Positions 45,454 to 55,766 of a stretch of 64,000 nt of DNA are shown in pieces. This DNA comes from Marinomonas aquimarina (GTDB lineage Bacteria > Pseudomonadota > Gammaproteobacteria > Pseudomonadales > Marinomonadaceae). The DNA is taken from NCBI RefSeq assembly GCF_900089755.1, contig NZ_FLOC01000010.1, positions 1-64,000 on the forward strand, read 5' to 3'. The notes below the pieces were generated by a model that made no database searches, was not told where the DNA came from, and saw nothing but the letters and a program-made list of their open reading frames with translations. The position numbers and the translations under genes are program-made. How positions within the stretch are numbered: the stretch's first letter is position 1; each line of letters begins with the position of its first letter.

Positions 45454-48087
45454 ATGGCAGAGCAAAAGCCGTCAGCAATTTATTTAAAAGATTACACTGT
45501 TCCTAATTTTCTCATCGATAAAACGGAATTGACGTTTGATCTAGATGAAACACAAACGATTGTTACCTCCCGTTTGCATGTACGCCGTAACCCAGACAGC
45601 TTAGAACAAACTTCGCCACTCGTTTTAGATGGCGGTGAAGACGTTAAGTTAATCGGTGTCGCGATCGATGATTACGCGCTGCCTCAAGAAGAATTCGCCA
45701 TCAAAGACGACAAGCTGGTCATTACGGCTACGCCGAATGAGTTTGTGTTGACCTGCGAAACCATGATTGAACCGCAGAACAATACTAAGTTAGAAGGCTT
45801 ATATCGCTCTTCTTCTATGTTCTGCACCCAATGTGAAGCGGAAGGTTTCCGTCACATTACTTATTATCTGGATCGTCCAGATGTAATGTCGATTTTTACC
45901 ACCACTATTATCGCAGATGAAAGCCGTTACCCTGTCATGCTATCGAATGGTAATGAAATAGAGCGTGGCAAAACAGACGAGGGTAAAACCTTCGTGACTT
46001 GGCATGATCCATTTAAAAAGCCGGCTTACTTGTTTGCTCTAGTGGCCGGTAACCTTGAAGTGCTGAACGATACCTTCACTACCATGAGTGGTCGTGATGT
46101 GAAGCTGCAAATCTTCACCGAAAAGCACAACATCGATAAAGTGGACTTCGCCATGGACTCTTTGAAACGTTCCATGAAATGGGACGAAGAAGTCTATGGG
46201 CGTGAGTATGACCTCGATATCTTTATGATTGTTGCGGTCGATGACTTCAATATGGGGGCGATGGAGAACAAGGGCTTAAATATTTTTAACTCTTCGTGCT
46301 TATTGGCTAGCCCAGAAACTACAACCGACGATGCCTATCTGCGTGTTGAAGCCGTTGTTGCACATGAGTACTTCCATAACTGGTCAGGTAACCGTGTCAC
46401 CTGCCGCGATTGGTTTCAGTTGAGTTTGAAAGAAGGGTTTACCGTTTTTCGTGATCAGTGTTTCTCGGCAGATACCCACTCGGATGTGGTCAAGCGCGTA
46501 GAAGATGTATCTTTCTTGAAAACCACGCAGTTTGCCGAAGATGCTGGCCCTATGGCGCACCCCATCCGTCCTGCGTCGTTCATCGAAATCTCCAACTTTT
46601 ACACCTTGACGATTTATGAGAAAGGCGCCGAAGTCGTGCGCATGATTCATACGCTGCTGGGGGAAGAGGGCTTCCGCAAAGGTTCGGATCTGTACTTTGA
46701 ACGACACGATGGCCAAGCGGTCACTTGTGATGACTTCGTTCAAGCTATGGAAGACGCTAACGGCGTTGATCTTAGCCAGTTCAAGCGTTGGTACTCTCAA
46801 GCCGGTACGCCCCGTCTAACGGTAAGCGATCATTACGATGAGCAGGCGCAAACCTACAGCCTAACCATCCGTCAAGAAACGCCGCCAACACCGAATCAGC
46901 CAACCAAGTTGGCGCTCCACATTCCCGTTAAAGTGGGTCTAGTGAGTAACGCCAATGAAGCATTAAGCTTCTCCTTTGCTGGGCAAACTCAAGACGAAGT
47001 GGTGCTGCACGTAAACGATGTCGAGCAAACCTTTGTTTTTGAGCATGTCGCGTCTAAGCCAGTGCCATCTTTGCTGCGAGGCTTCTCGGCACCGGTTAAA
47101 TTGGATTACGACTACTCAACCGAGCAATTGTTGCAGTTGATGTCCGGTGATCCAGATGGTTTCAACCGCTGGAGTGCCTCACAGCAATTAGCGGTCAACG
47201 AACTGAATGCATTGATTAAGCAATATCAAAATGGCCAAACGCTAACAGAACAGACCCATTTAGTAGAAGGCTTTAAAGCCTTGTTAGCGGATAAAACCCT
47301 TGATCCAGCCATGGTGGCCCTGATCCTTGGTTTACCAAGTCAAGCTTACATGTCTGAACTGGCAGAGAAAATTGACCCGCAAGCGATTAAAGCAGCTCGT
47401 GAGCATCTACGTGTTGTGGCAGGTAAAGCCTTGCAAGCTGAATTCAAGCATGTTTATGAAAGCAATACTGTGAGCGAGGCTTATCAAGCCAGTGCCGAAC
47501 AGATCGCAAAACGCTCTTTGAAAAATGCGGCACTTATGTATTGGGTGGCATCCGGCTCGGATGAAGCTAAAGCGGCTGTGGTTCATCAATACCGCGATGC
47601 GGATAACATGACAGATCAGTATGCTGCCTTGTCATGCATTGTACACTTTGAATTATCAGAGGCAGATGAGCTGCTGAATGCCTTCTTCGAGCAATGGCAG
47701 CACGAAGCGCTGGTCGTAAACAAATGGTTAATGTTGTCTGCGGCACGTGAGCAAGAAAATGGCTTAGAGCAGATCAAAGCCCTGATGCAGCATCCTAACT
47801 TTGATATCAAGAACCCAAACAAGCTTCGTGCCGTGATCGGAGGCTTGGGGCAAAATGTCGACACCTTCCATAATCTGGATGGTAGTGGCTATGCTTTCTT
47901 GGCTGATCAAATCATTCTTTTGAACAAACGCAACCCGCAAATCGCGTCACGTCTTTGTACGCCTCTAACGCGCTGGCAGCGAATGGTGCCTGCGTTAGCA
48001 GAGAAAATGAAAGGGGAGCTTGAGCGTATCGCGCAAGAAGATCTTTCAAAAGACGTTTACGAGGTGGTTTCTAAAAGCCTTGCCTAA
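45454..48087 (+). CDS. pepN: Aminopeptidase N (M1 family zinc peptidase)
   Basis: A broad-specificity cytosolic aminopeptidase, 877 residues, the usual length. The exopeptidase motif GAMENKG is followed by the zinc site HEYFHNWSGNRVTCRDW (H304, H308) with the third ligand glutamate in LSLKEGFTVF. N-terminal beta domain, catalytic domain and C-terminal helical superhelix are all complete. A strong terminator follows. Confidence 0.97.
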   Translation: MAEQKPSAIYLKDYTVPNFLIDKTELTFDLDETQTIVTSRLHVRRNPDSLEQTSPLVLDGGEDVKLIGVAIDDYALPQEEFAIKDDKLVITATPNEFVLTCETMIEPQNNTKLEGLYRSSSMFCTQCEAEGFRHITYYLDRPDVMSIFTTTIIADESRYPVMLSNGNEIERGKTDEGKTFVTWHDPFKKPAYLFALVAGNLEVLNDTFTTMSGRDVKLQIFTEKHNIDKVDFAMDSLKRSMKWDEEVYGREYDLDIFMIVAVDDFNMGAMENKGLNIFNSSCLLASPETTTDDAYLRVEAVVAHEYFHNWSGNRVTCRDWFQLSLKEGFTVFRDQCFSADTHSDVVKRVEDVSFLKTTQFAEDAGPMAHPIRPASFIEISNFYTLTIYEKGAEVVRMIHTLLGEEGFRKGSDLYFERHDGQAVTCDDFVQAMEDANGVDLSQFKRWYSQAGTPRLTVSDHYDEQAQTYSLTIRQETPPTPNQPTKLALHIPVKVGLVSNANEALSFSFAGQTQDEVVLHVNDVEQTFVFEHVASKPVPSLLRGFSAPVKLDYDYSTEQLLQLMSGDPDGFNRWSASQQLAVNELNALIKQYQNGQTLTEQTHLVEGFKALLADKTLDPAMVALILGLPSQAYMSELAEKIDPQAIKAAREHLRVVAGKALQAEFKHVYESNTVSEAYQASAEQIAKRSLKNAALMYWVASGSDEAKAAVVHQYRDADNMTDQYAALSCIVHFELSEADELLNAFFEQWQHEALVVNKWLMLSAAREQENGLEQIKALMQHPNFDIKNPNKLRAVIGGLGQNVDTFHNLDGSGYAFLADQIILLNKRNPQIASRLCTPLTRWQRMVPALAEKMKGELERIAQEDLSKDVYEVVSKSLA

Positions 48088-48094
48088 TTAATTG

Positions 48095-48125
48095 AAAAAG
48101 CGCTGATCTATCAGCGCTTTTTTTT
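48095..48125 (+). terminator. Terminator of pepN
   Basis: AAAAAGCGCTGAT and ATCAGCGCTTTTTTTT form a long stem with a short loop and T run, eight bases after the pepN stop. Confidence 0.93.
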
Positions 48126-48203
48126 GAGGTAAAGGTGGTTAACACCAACTACAATTAAGTAATTGTTTTGACTGGTTGAGCAGCTGGAATGGGAGTAATA
48201 ACA

Positions 48204-49922
48204 ATGAGCAAACCATATCGCTATGTGATACCTGTAGCGCTAGGAACACTTTTATCGGCCTGTAGCCACCAATCAATGCGGGATGATGCTTCTTCGCAAT
48301 TGACCGCTCAAACTCCAGCGAAAAGCCAATTTATTGCGGCATCGGTAGTCGATACCGCAACGGATTCACTCACGGCGGATCAACTGCATCTCCAAATAGC
48401 GCAGAATTTCGAACGAATTTCTAAACTTGCCGTACAACTTGATGAAAAAGAAAAAACGCTATCAGAAATGATGACTGGCAATATCGATGCTAGCACCTTG
48501 ATGCGTATCCAGCGATTGAGCAATGAGCGCGATGAACTCGAACTGATCTACAACCAGTTACATCAAGACAATGAGCGCCTAACGGCACAGATTCGCGAAC
48601 AGAAAACTGACGCGCCCGCTATCGCCAAGGTCATGCCAACCACAGATGAGGGCGAACCAAGCGCCGACTTTGTCAAGCTGAATCAAGATTTTCGAACGCT
48701 TAACAGTGCCCATTATGCGCTCTCAAAAAACTACCGCGATCTATCGATTGACCACGCGCACCTTAAAAGTCGTATCGATACGCTCAGCGATCAAAATCAA
48801 AAATTGTCCCGAGACTACTCAGCGCTAAGTGAAGAAAACCTTATTCTGAATGGCACCTTAACGGATGTTCGAACGCAACATCAGGCGCTATGGGATAAGA
48901 TTCGCGTACAAACAACCGTAATTGATACCTTACAAAGTGAAAATGCTGTGTTGCAACAGCGTGGCGGCTTACTGTCTGTTGCGGATAATGCTGGCAACGC
49001 TCTTCCAGATACCGCGACACTGGCCGCTCAAGTAACTCGATTACAAGCCGAACTGTCCGCCCAAAATTCACTACTGTCTGGCTACCAGAAAGACGTAGCG
49101 CAGCTAGAAGCGGCCTTAACGCGACAAGAGCAAGATCTTACCGGTCAACTGAATACCTTAGAAACTCGTTACCAAGAATTAACCCAACGCCACCGTCAGG
49201 TTAATTCAGAGTTAACGCAATTGCGTAATGCTCTGCAAGCCCGTGACCAACGCATTGCAACGTTGCAGGATGAGTTTGAAGTGTCCAGTAACGAAAAGGC
49301 TGAGCTGTTGGAGCAATTGCAGCAACTGCGCGATCAATACGCCAATTCACAAACGCAAATCGCCAACCTGCAACAACGGGCGTTAATTGAAGCTGAACAG
49401 AAGCTGACACTGGAGAATCAGGTTAACAATTTGATTCCCTTTGAAGGGGCTGTGATGTCTCTGCAGCGCCAATTGCAAAGTGAATTGAGTAATGTGCGCT
49501 GGACCTTACCCACATCAGCTAATCTAAATGATACCTTTGAGATTCAGCTGTCAGCAGAGGTTACGAATCCTGTACAGGGGCAAACCTATTTTGCTGAGCT
49601 GTTTGTTGACAGTGCTTTAAGTATGATGAGCGCCGCGGAAGCTGAATCCACTTTGAATCAAGGCCAATTAAACTTCCGCTGGCGCTTGAGCGGTTTAAAT
49701 GAGCGTCCCAACGCGACCATGAATGTCTCTGTGACACAAGAAGTAAACTATGACGGCCAGGTTATTCTGCGTAAAATTTACCGAGATACAGAAAGTGTTG
49801 AGTTGATCTCCAAAGATTGGCTCAATAAGTATGGATTTTGGGGAGCAGCTATCTTAGGTGGTTTAATTCTTGGCTTTGCCGTCGGTAAGCTTGGTCGTCG
49901 AGAACCTGACGGGCGCACATAA
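48204..49922 (+). CDS. Coiled-coil lipoprotein with a C-terminal membrane segment, function unknown
   Basis: A 572-residue protein I do not recognise. It starts with a lipoprotein signal (SKPYRYVIPVALGTLLSAC, lipid attachment at C20, serine at +2, which usually directs outer-membrane sorting). Residues about 60-430 are charged and heptad-like, predicted coiled coil. A roughly 110-residue beta-rich-looking domain follows (VRWTLPTSANLNDTFEIQL). The end is a glycine-rich membrane helix (GFWGAAILGGLILGFAVG) with the basic tail KLGRREPDGRT. ATG 48204 has GGGAG upstream and is preferred to 48189. It is monocistronic. Confidence 0.7.
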   Translation: MSKPYRYVIPVALGTLLSACSHQSMRDDASSQLTAQTPAKSQFIAASVVDTATDSLTADQLHLQIAQNFERISKLAVQLDEKEKTLSEMMTGNIDASTLMRIQRLSNERDELELIYNQLHQDNERLTAQIREQKTDAPAIAKVMPTTDEGEPSADFVKLNQDFRTLNSAHYALSKNYRDLSIDHAHLKSRIDTLSDQNQKLSRDYSALSEENLILNGTLTDVRTQHQALWDKIRVQTTVIDTLQSENAVLQQRGGLLSVADNAGNALPDTATLAAQVTRLQAELSAQNSLLSGYQKDVAQLEAALTRQEQDLTGQLNTLETRYQELTQRHRQVNSELTQLRNALQARDQRIATLQDEFEVSSNEKAELLEQLQQLRDQYANSQTQIANLQQRALIEAEQKLTLENQVNNLIPFEGAVMSLQRQLQSELSNVRWTLPTSANLNDTFEIQLSAEVTNPVQGQTYFAELFVDSALSMMSAAEAESTLNQGQLNFRWRLSGLNERPNATMNVSVTQEVNYDGQVILRKIYRDTESVELISKDWLNKYGFWGAAILGGLILGFAVGKLGRREPDGRT

Positions 49923-50045
49923 GCATTAGATCTGCTCGATAGCGTCATCAATACGCATCTATTCACGTTACTATTACTAAAATTCAACAACTTACATAAC
50001 TGATTTGTTATAGTAGGCTCGCATTAAATTTTAGAGGTAGTGACA

Positions 50046-53000
50046 GTGGTCAAGTCTGGTTCGTATGACGTTATCGAAAGTCGTTTAAAAGATAATATCC
50101 TAATCTTGGATGGTGGTATGGGTACCATGATCCAAAGTTATAAATTGGAAGAGCAGGATTATCGTGGTGAGCGATTCAGCGACTGGCATAGTGAACTTAA
50201 GGGCAACAATGACCTATTGTCGCTAACTCAGCCAAACATCATCAAAGCAATTCATATCGGTTACCTTGAAGCGGGTGCCGACATCATTGAAACCAACACT
50301 TTCAACGCCAACTCAATTTCGATGCTCGACTACCATATGGAGTCTTTGAGCTACGAAATTAACTTTGAGTCAGCAAGATTGGCCCGTGAAGCGGCGGATG
50401 AAATTACCGCTAAAAACCCAAACAAACCACGCTTTGTAGCCGGTGCAGTGGGTCCGACAAGCCGTACTTGTACGATTTCCCCTGATGTAAACGATCCAGG
50501 GTTCCGTAACGTTTCTTTTGATCAACTTGTTGAAGCCTACTTAGTTTCTATTGATGGTCTTGTAAAGGGTGGTGCAGATCTATTATTGATCGAAACCATT
50601 TTCGATACCCTGAATGCGAAGGCGGCGATCTTTGCAGCACTTCAATACTTTGAAGAGCACGGCGTGCGTTACCCAATCATGATCTCGGGTACCATTACTG
50701 ATGCCTCTGGCCGTACTCTTTCTGGTCAAACTACAGAAGCGTTTTGGAACTCAATTTCTCATGCACGTCCGATCTCTGTCGGTTTGAACTGTGCTTTGGG
50801 TCCAAAAGACCTGCGTCAGTACATCGAAGAGCTTTCAAATATTGCCGATACGCACGTTTCTGCACACCCCAACGCAGGCTTGCCGAATGCATTTGGTGAA
50901 TACGACGAAACCCCAGAAGAAATGCTCGAAGAGATCCAAACTTGGGTTGATGCAGGCTTCTTAAATATTATCGGTGGCTGTTGTGGTACCGAGCCACAGC
51001 ACATTAAAGCGTTCGCCGATGCCTTCTTAGACGCAACGCCACGAATCATTCCTGAGATTCCAAAGGAATGTCGTCTATCAGGTCTTGAACCATTCAACAT
51101 TAGTGATGAAAGCTTATTTGTGAACGTGGGTGAGCGTACCAACGTGACAGGCTCGGCGATGTTTAAGCGTCTTATTAAAGAAGGCGATTTTGACACAGCA
51201 CTAGACGTTGCCCGTCAACAGGTTGAGAACGGTGCGCAAATCATCGATATCAACATGGATGAGGGTATGTTGGATTCCGAAGCGGCTATGGAGCGCTTCC
51301 TGAAATTGATTGCCTCTGAGCCAGACATTTCTCGTGTACCAATCATGCTGGATTCCTCTAAGTGGGAAATCTTGGAAACGGGTCTGAAGAACATCCAGGG
51401 TAAGGGTGTTGTTAACTCGATCAGCTTGAAAGAAGGTGAAGAGAAATTCATCGAACAAGCCAAGCTACTGATGAAGTACGGCGCGGCTGTGATCGTCATG
51501 GCGTTTGATGAAGTAGGTCAAGCCGATACTCGCGAGCGTAAGATTGAGATCTGTCGCCGTTCTTACGATGTATTGGTAAACAAAGTCGGTTTCCCTGCAG
51601 AAGATATCATTTTCGACCCGAACATCTTTGCCATTGCTACGGGTATTGAAGAGCACAACCGCTACGCATTAGATTTCATCGAAGCGACAGCAGACATTAA
51701 GCGTGAACTGCCTTATGCAAAAGTATCCGGCGGTGTATCAAACGTATCCTTCTCGTTCCGTGGTAACAACCCAGTACGTGAAGCCATTCACGCGGTTTTC
51801 CTATACCACGCAATCAAGAATGGCATGACAATGGGTATCGTAAATGCTGGTCAGCTGGCTGTTTACGAAGATATCCCACAACGTCTACGTGATGCAGTTG
51901 AAGATGCGGTGCTGAACCGTACTCCTGAAGCAACGGATAACCTATTGGCGATTGCTGGTGAATTTGTTGGTACAGGTGAGGCGGCAGAGAAAGAAACGCA
52001 AGAATGGCGCAGTCTACCAGTAGGTGAGCGTCTAACGCACGCGCTAGTAAAAGGTATCACTGAGTTCATCGACGATGATACGGAAGAGGCGCGTCAGCAA
52101 TATGATCGCCCACTTGAAGTAATTGAAGGTCCATTGATGGACGGCATGAGCGTCGTTGGTGATTTATTCGGTTCCGGTAAAATGTTCTTACCTCAGGTAG
52201 TAAAATCGGCTCGAGTAATGAAAAAAGCCGTGGCCTACCTAATGCCGTTTATCGAAGAAGAGAAGCTTCGTAATAAGTCTACGGCGTCCTCCAGTGCCGG
52301 TAAAGTAATCATGGCAACCGTTAAAGGTGACGTTCACGATATCGGTAAAAACATCGTGGGTGTGGTACTGCAATGTAATAACTTTGAAGTGATCGACTTA
52401 GGTGTCATGGTGTCTTCTGAAAAGATTTTGCGTACCGCTAAAGAAGAAAACGCTGACATCATCGGTCTATCAGGGTTGATTACCCCATCATTGGATGAAA
52501 TGGTACACGTTGCTAAAGAAATGCAGCGTCAAGACTTCCATATCCCGGTGATGATTGGTGGTGCAACCACATCAAAAGCTCACACCGCCGTGAAGATCGA
52601 GCAGAACTACAAGAACAACCAAGTGGTTCACGTCACCAATGCTTCGCGAAGTGTTAGCGTGGCAAGCAACTTGTTAACGAAAGATGCTGAGCGCCGTGCG
52701 AAATTTATTGCGGAAGTAAAAGACGATTACGAGAAAACTCGTGAACGCTTTAAAGACCGCGCTAAAGCGGGTCGCCGTGTGTCACTAGACAAAGCTCGCC
52801 TCAACAAAACGCCAGTAGATTTCTCAGGTATTAAAACTCCTGAAAAGCTTGGTATTACGGTATTTGATACTAGCGATATTGACTTCAATGAAGTGCAAAA
52901 CTACATCGATTGGACGCCATTCTTCCAAACTTGGGAATTGGCAGGAGCTTATCCACGCATCCTAACGGATGAAATTGTTGGTGAAGAAGCAACTCGTTTG

Positions 53001-53774
53001 TTTGAAGATGCCAAAGCGATGTTGGCGACGGTTATCGAAGAAAGCTGGTTAGATGCCAAAGCAGTAGTGGGTCTATTTCCAGCCAACCAATTAAACGATG
53101 ATGACGTTGTTATCTATACTGATGAGTCGCGCACGGAAGAAGTGATGACCTTGAACTTCTTGCGTAACCAAAACGAGCTAAGCGCACCTGGTAAATTCAA
53201 CCAGTGTTTGTCTGATTTTGTGGCAACAAAAGAACAAGGCAATGATTACATTGGCGCTTTTGCTTGTGCTGCAGGTTTTGGCATCGATGCTATTGTTGAG
53301 CGTTACGAAGCGGATCATGATGACTACAACTCAATCATGATCAAAGCCGTGGCCGACCGTTTAGCGGAAGCCACCGCAGAATACTTGCACGAAAAAGTTC
53401 GTAAAGAACTTTGGGGCTATGCGCCGGATGAGTCACTCAGCAACGAAGAGCTTATCAAAGAGCGTTACAAAGGCATTCGTCCTGCTCCAGGTTACCCTGC
53501 GTGCCCAGATCACACAGAGAAAGATAAATTGTGGGAGCTTCTGGATGTGACGACGAACACTGGCATGCAACTGACAGAAAGTTATGCCATGTTGCCAACA
53601 GCTGCCGTGAGTGGTTGGTATTTTGGTAACACAGAAAGTAACTACTTCGGTGTTGGTAAAATTGGCCCAGATCAAGTAGACAGCTATGCAGAGCGTAAAG
53701 GCATGTCGAAAGACGATGCGGAACGTTGGTTGGCACCGAACCTAGGATACGACCCTGAGGATGATCGAATCTAA
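50046..53774 (+). CDS. metH: Cobalamin-dependent methionine synthase
   Basis: It transfers methyl from methyltetrahydrofolate to homocysteine through methylcobalamin. The protein is 1242 residues and has all four modules: homocysteine-binding ([11 protein letters not shown], zinc cysteines in GGCCG), pterin-binding ([14 protein letters not shown]), cobalamin-binding ([14 protein letters not shown] with the ligand histidine), and SAM-dependent reactivation (ALADRLAEA-like [25 protein letters not shown]). GTG 50046 is eight bases from AGAGG; the in-frame GTG at 50040 is too close to it. No cobalamin riboswitch was recognised upstream. Confidence 0.97.
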   Translation: MVKSGSYDVIESRLKDNILILDGGMGTMIQSYKLEEQDYRGERFSDWHSELKGNNDLLSLTQPNIIKAIHIGYLEAGADIIETNTFNANSISMLDYHMESLSYEINFESARLAREAADEITAKNPNKPRFVAGAVGPTSRTCTISPDVNDPGFRNVSFDQLVEAYLVSIDGLVKGGADLLLIETIFDTLNAKAAIFAALQYFEEHGVRYPIMISGTITDASGRTLSGQTTEAFWNSISHARPISVGLNCALGPKDLRQYIEELSNIADTHVSAHPNAGLPNAFGEYDETPEEMLEEIQTWVDAGFLNIIGGCCGTEPQHIKAFADAFLDATPRIIPEIPKECRLSGLEPFNISDESLFVNVGERTNVTGSAMFKRLIKEGDFDTALDVARQQVENGAQIIDINMDEGMLDSEAAMERFLKLIASEPDISRVPIMLDSSKWEILETGLKNIQGKGVVNSISLKEGEEKFIEQAKLLMKYGAAVIVMAFDEVGQADTRERKIEICRRSYDVLVNKVGFPAEDIIFDPNIFAIATGIEEHNRYALDFIEATADIKRELPYAKVSGGVSNVSFSFRGNNPVREAIHAVFLYHAIKNGMTMGIVNAGQLAVYEDIPQRLRDAVEDAVLNRTPEATDNLLAIAGEFVGTGEAAEKETQEWRSLPVGERLTHALVKGITEFIDDDTEEARQQYDRPLEVIEGPLMDGMSVVGDLFGSGKMFLPQVVKSARVMKKAVAYLMPFIEEEKLRNKSTASSSAGKVIMATVKGDVHDIGKNIVGVVLQCNNFEVIDLGVMVSSEKILRTAKEENADIIGLSGLITPSLDEMVHVAKEMQRQDFHIPVMIGGATTSKAHTAVKIEQNYKNNQVVHVTNASRSVSVASNLLTKDAERRAKFIAEVKDDYEKTRERFKDRAKAGRRVSLDKARLNKTPVDFSGIKTPEKLGITVFDTSDIDFNEVQNYIDWTPFFQTWELAGAYPRILTDEIVGEEATRLFEDAKAMLATVIEESWLDAKAVVGLFPANQLNDDDVVIYTDESRTEEVMTLNFLRNQNELSAPGKFNQCLSDFVATKEQGNDYIGAFACAAGFGIDAIVERYEADHDDYNSIMIKAVADRLAEATAEYLHEKVRKELWGYAPDESLSNEELIKERYKGIRPAPGYPACPDHTEKDKLWELLDVTTNTGMQLTESYAMLPTAAVSGWYFGNTESNYFGVGKIGPDQVDSYAERKGMSKDDAERWLAPNLGYDPEDDRI

Positions 53775-54216
53775 TTCGCCCTTCAGCCTACACGTAGGTA
53801 TTCACCTTAAGATCCCAAGCCAGATGGCTTGGGATCTTTTCATTCAATCTAACCAAGCCAAATGGAATCATGCGCTCCAATCCCTGGAAGCTACCTTAGG
53901 GTTCCATACCGGCTCAATGCTCACCCTTCAATTTCAAACCCTACGCGGCGCCCTCAAAACTAAACTTGAGGTCATAGAATCCAGTCCGGCCCATAGTCTC
54001 GTATTACAGTCACATTTTCGTCATTTGTTATTTCAACACACAGAGCAGTGGGTTGTACGCTTTCATAAGCAAGAAACACAACATAGCTTGGTCGAATTTC
54101 AATATGTTTTGAGTGGACCTTTCGCTGCGCGCGTATGGCAAGAAAAGAAATTAATCGTAAATAATATATTAAATTTATGGCTGGAAAGTTTGAAGCTTCA
54201 GTCAGAGAGGTTATAA
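53761..54216 (+). CDS. SRPBCC (START/Bet v 1-like) family protein, function unknown
   Basis: A 151-residue small protein whose pattern of alternating strands and closing helix suggests an SRPBCC-type ligand-binding fold ([15 protein letters not shown], then W-N-HAL, and a C-terminal amphipathic helix). This is a fold-level guess only. It overlaps metH by 14 bp and is followed two bases later by the corrinoid adenosyltransferase, so it belongs to the same transcription unit. Confidence 0.55.
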   Translation: MIESNSPFSLHVGIHLKIPSQMAWDLFIQSNQAKWNHALQSLEATLGFHTGSMLTLQFQTLRGALKTKLEVIESSPAHSLVLQSHFRHLLFQHTEQWVVRFHKQETQHSLVEFQYVLSGPFAARVWQEKKLIVNNILNLWLESLKLQSERL

Positions 54217-54218
54217 AC

Positions 54219-54827
54219 ATGGCAAAAGCAATCCACGATCCTATAAAACATGCCGAGCGCATGAAGAAAATTAAGCAACACGTAGATAAGCGAATTGCTA
54301 AGGCCCAAGAAGAAAAAGGTACCTTTGTTTTGCTGACAGGTAATGGCAAAGGTAAATCCAGCTCCGCCCTTGGTATGGTTGCACGAGCACTAGGTCATGG
54401 ACTGAAAGTAGGGGTGGTGCAGTTTTTGAAAGGGGAGTGGAATACGGGTGAAATTGATTTCTTCAAATCTCACCCGAACGTTACTTGGCACATCATGGGT
54501 TCAGGTTTCACTTGGGAAAGTCAGAATCGCGAACAAGACATCGCCTGCTCCGAGGCAGCTTGGGCACACGCTGAGCAGCTGCTTCAAGATGACAGCTACG
54601 ATCTAATCGTGCTCGATGAACTAACTTACTTATTGCATTATGAATATTTGGATGCCGATCGAGTTTTAAAAGGATTGATTGAGCGTCCAGAAATGCAGCA
54701 CTTGGTAGTCACTGGGCGTGGTGCAAGTGACGAACTCATCGAGCTGGCCGATACCGTCAGCGAAATCAAAGAAGTAAAGCATGCCTTTAAACGCGGTATC
54801 AAGGCACAAAAAGGCTTGGAGTATTAA
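54219..54827 (+). CDS. cobO: Cob(I)yrinic acid a,c-diamide adenosyltransferase (CobA/CobO/BtuR type)
   Basis: It transfers the adenosyl group of ATP to reduced corrinoids, making coenzyme B12 forms. The protein is 202 residues with the P-loop TGNGKGKSSSALGMVARALG (residues 40-59), VVQFLKGEWNTGE and VLDELTYLLHYEYLD. ATG 54219 follows AGAGAGG; an earlier in-frame ATG at 54177 lies inside the preceding gene. It sits in the metH unit, linking corrinoid processing with a cobalamin-dependent enzyme. No other cobalamin biosynthesis genes are in view. Confidence 0.93.
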   Translation: MAKAIHDPIKHAERMKKIKQHVDKRIAKAQEEKGTFVLLTGNGKGKSSSALGMVARALGHGLKVGVVQFLKGEWNTGEIDFFKSHPNVTWHIMGSGFTWESQNREQDIACSEAAWAHAEQLLQDDSYDLIVLDELTYLLHYEYLDADRVLKGLIERPEMQHLVVTGRGASDELIELADTVSEIKEVKHAFKRGIKAQKGLEY

Positions 54828-54835
54828 TTGTAAGA

Positions 54836-54851
54836 GGGGCGTCCCGCCCCG
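54836..54851. repeat. Short GC hairpin shared with 31498-31516
   Basis: GGGGCG-TCC-CGCCCC followed by GA. The TCCCGCCCCGA portion is identical to the copy near 31508. It lies between cobO and the 57-bp array. Confidence 0.45.
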
Positions 54852-54870
54852 AAGCAAAAAGTAGCCGAGT

Positions 54871-55105
54871 CGTACGAGCGGGTTGTACCCCGCGATTGAA
54901 GTATCGCTTCCCCGAGCGGAGTCGGGTCGTACGAGCGGGTTGTACCCCGCGATTGAGTTATCGCTTCCCCGAACGGATTCGGGTCGTACGAGCGGGTTGT
55001 ACCCCGCGATTGAAGCACTGCTTCCCCGGACGGAGCCGGGCCGTACGAGCGGGTTGTACCCCGCGATTGAGTTATCGCTTCCCCGGACGGAGCCGAGCCG
55101 TACGA
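54871..55105 (+). repeat. Tandem array of the 57-bp REP/BIME-like unit, four copies
   Basis: CGTACGAGCG feet start at 54871, 54928, 54985 and 55042, and the terminal CGTACGA starts at 55099, exactly 57 bp apart each time. Each unit carries GCGGG-TTGTAC-CCCGC, then GAAGC-N3-GCTTC or a weaker variant, then CCCGG-N6-CCGGG or a variant. The copies differ at scattered positions, some of them paired changes within hairpins. The array ends nine bases before the stop of the convergent cyclic-nucleotide-binding gene. Open frames through it on both strands are artefacts of the 3 x 19 period. Confidence 0.92.
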
Positions 55106-55113
55106 TTTGGGCA

Positions 55114-55626
55114 TTATTCTGAATTGCTGGGTTTACTTAAATCCACGCTAACTCCAGCTTCAGCCAAAGTATGACTTAATATCTGGATATTACGCGCCAT
55201 ATCGCGGGATAGGTTTAAAATCAAGATACCAAAGTCGAAGGCGAACTTATCATGAAACTCACCAAAAACATTGTAATCAACTTCTAAAATGACGGTATCA
55301 CCGTCGGCGTTTGCATAACCGTTTCGTGGTGACAGGGAAATCATAGTGACATAGCCCAAGGCTTGGCCAAAGGTAACCCTGCGAATTAATGATGTGGCCG
55401 TTGCGTTGTCTTGGTAATAGCACAACGTGCCAGTAATAATGATGTAAAAGCTGTCGCCTTTATCACCGTCTTCAAATAATACATCACCAGAATCTAGGTG
55501 GACTAATTTGCCTCGGTTGACCAAATACTCAATAGCCGAGGGACTGAGTGCGCCAAAGATTGAGCCTGTTTTCAACGTCTCCGCACTAAGATCGTAAGGG
55601 CAGTTTATAGTTTTGACTGTATTCAT
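55114..55626 (-). CDS. Cyclic nucleotide-binding domain protein without DNA-binding domain
   Basis: A 170-residue protein consisting essentially of one Crp-type nucleotide-binding domain (LDSGDVLFEDGDKGDSFYIIITG, with the phosphate-cassette region around FGQALGYVTMIS), flanked by short tails. There is no helix-turn-helix, so it is not a Crp-like regulator by itself. It may sense a nucleotide or act as an adaptor. ATG 55626 follows GGGAGGTGA. It stands alone between two repeat arrays. Confidence 0.82.
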   Translation of the reverse strand: MNTVKTINCPYDLSAETLKTGSIFGALSPSAIEYLVNRGKLVHLDSGDVLFEDGDKGDSFYIIITGTLCYYQDNATATSLIRRVTFGQALGYVTMISLSPRNGYANADGDTVILEVDYNVFGEFHDKFAFDFGILILNLSRDMARNIQILSHTLAEAGVSVDLSKPSNSE

Positions 55627-55766
55627 AACAATCACCTCCCTATGTTTCAAGCTTATGCCTGAAGTGGGATTTTAACCATGTGGTTTATTTAGTTTTTCGT
55701 AGCAAACCGTAATCATTTTATTCAAATGCTTAACAGTCATGTAGAAACTAAGTAAATCGCCTATTT

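Noticed and set aside
46384-46800. 138-codon open frame antisense to pepN
   Set aside because: It lies entirely inside a well-conserved enzyme gene and has no recognisable domain or start signal.
49923-50045. Cobalamin riboswitch before metH
   Set aside because: The gap is only about 120 bp and no B12-box-like sequence or matching structure was seen.
54824-55174. Open frames on both strands through the four-copy array
   Set aside because: Translations of the same repeat, not genes.
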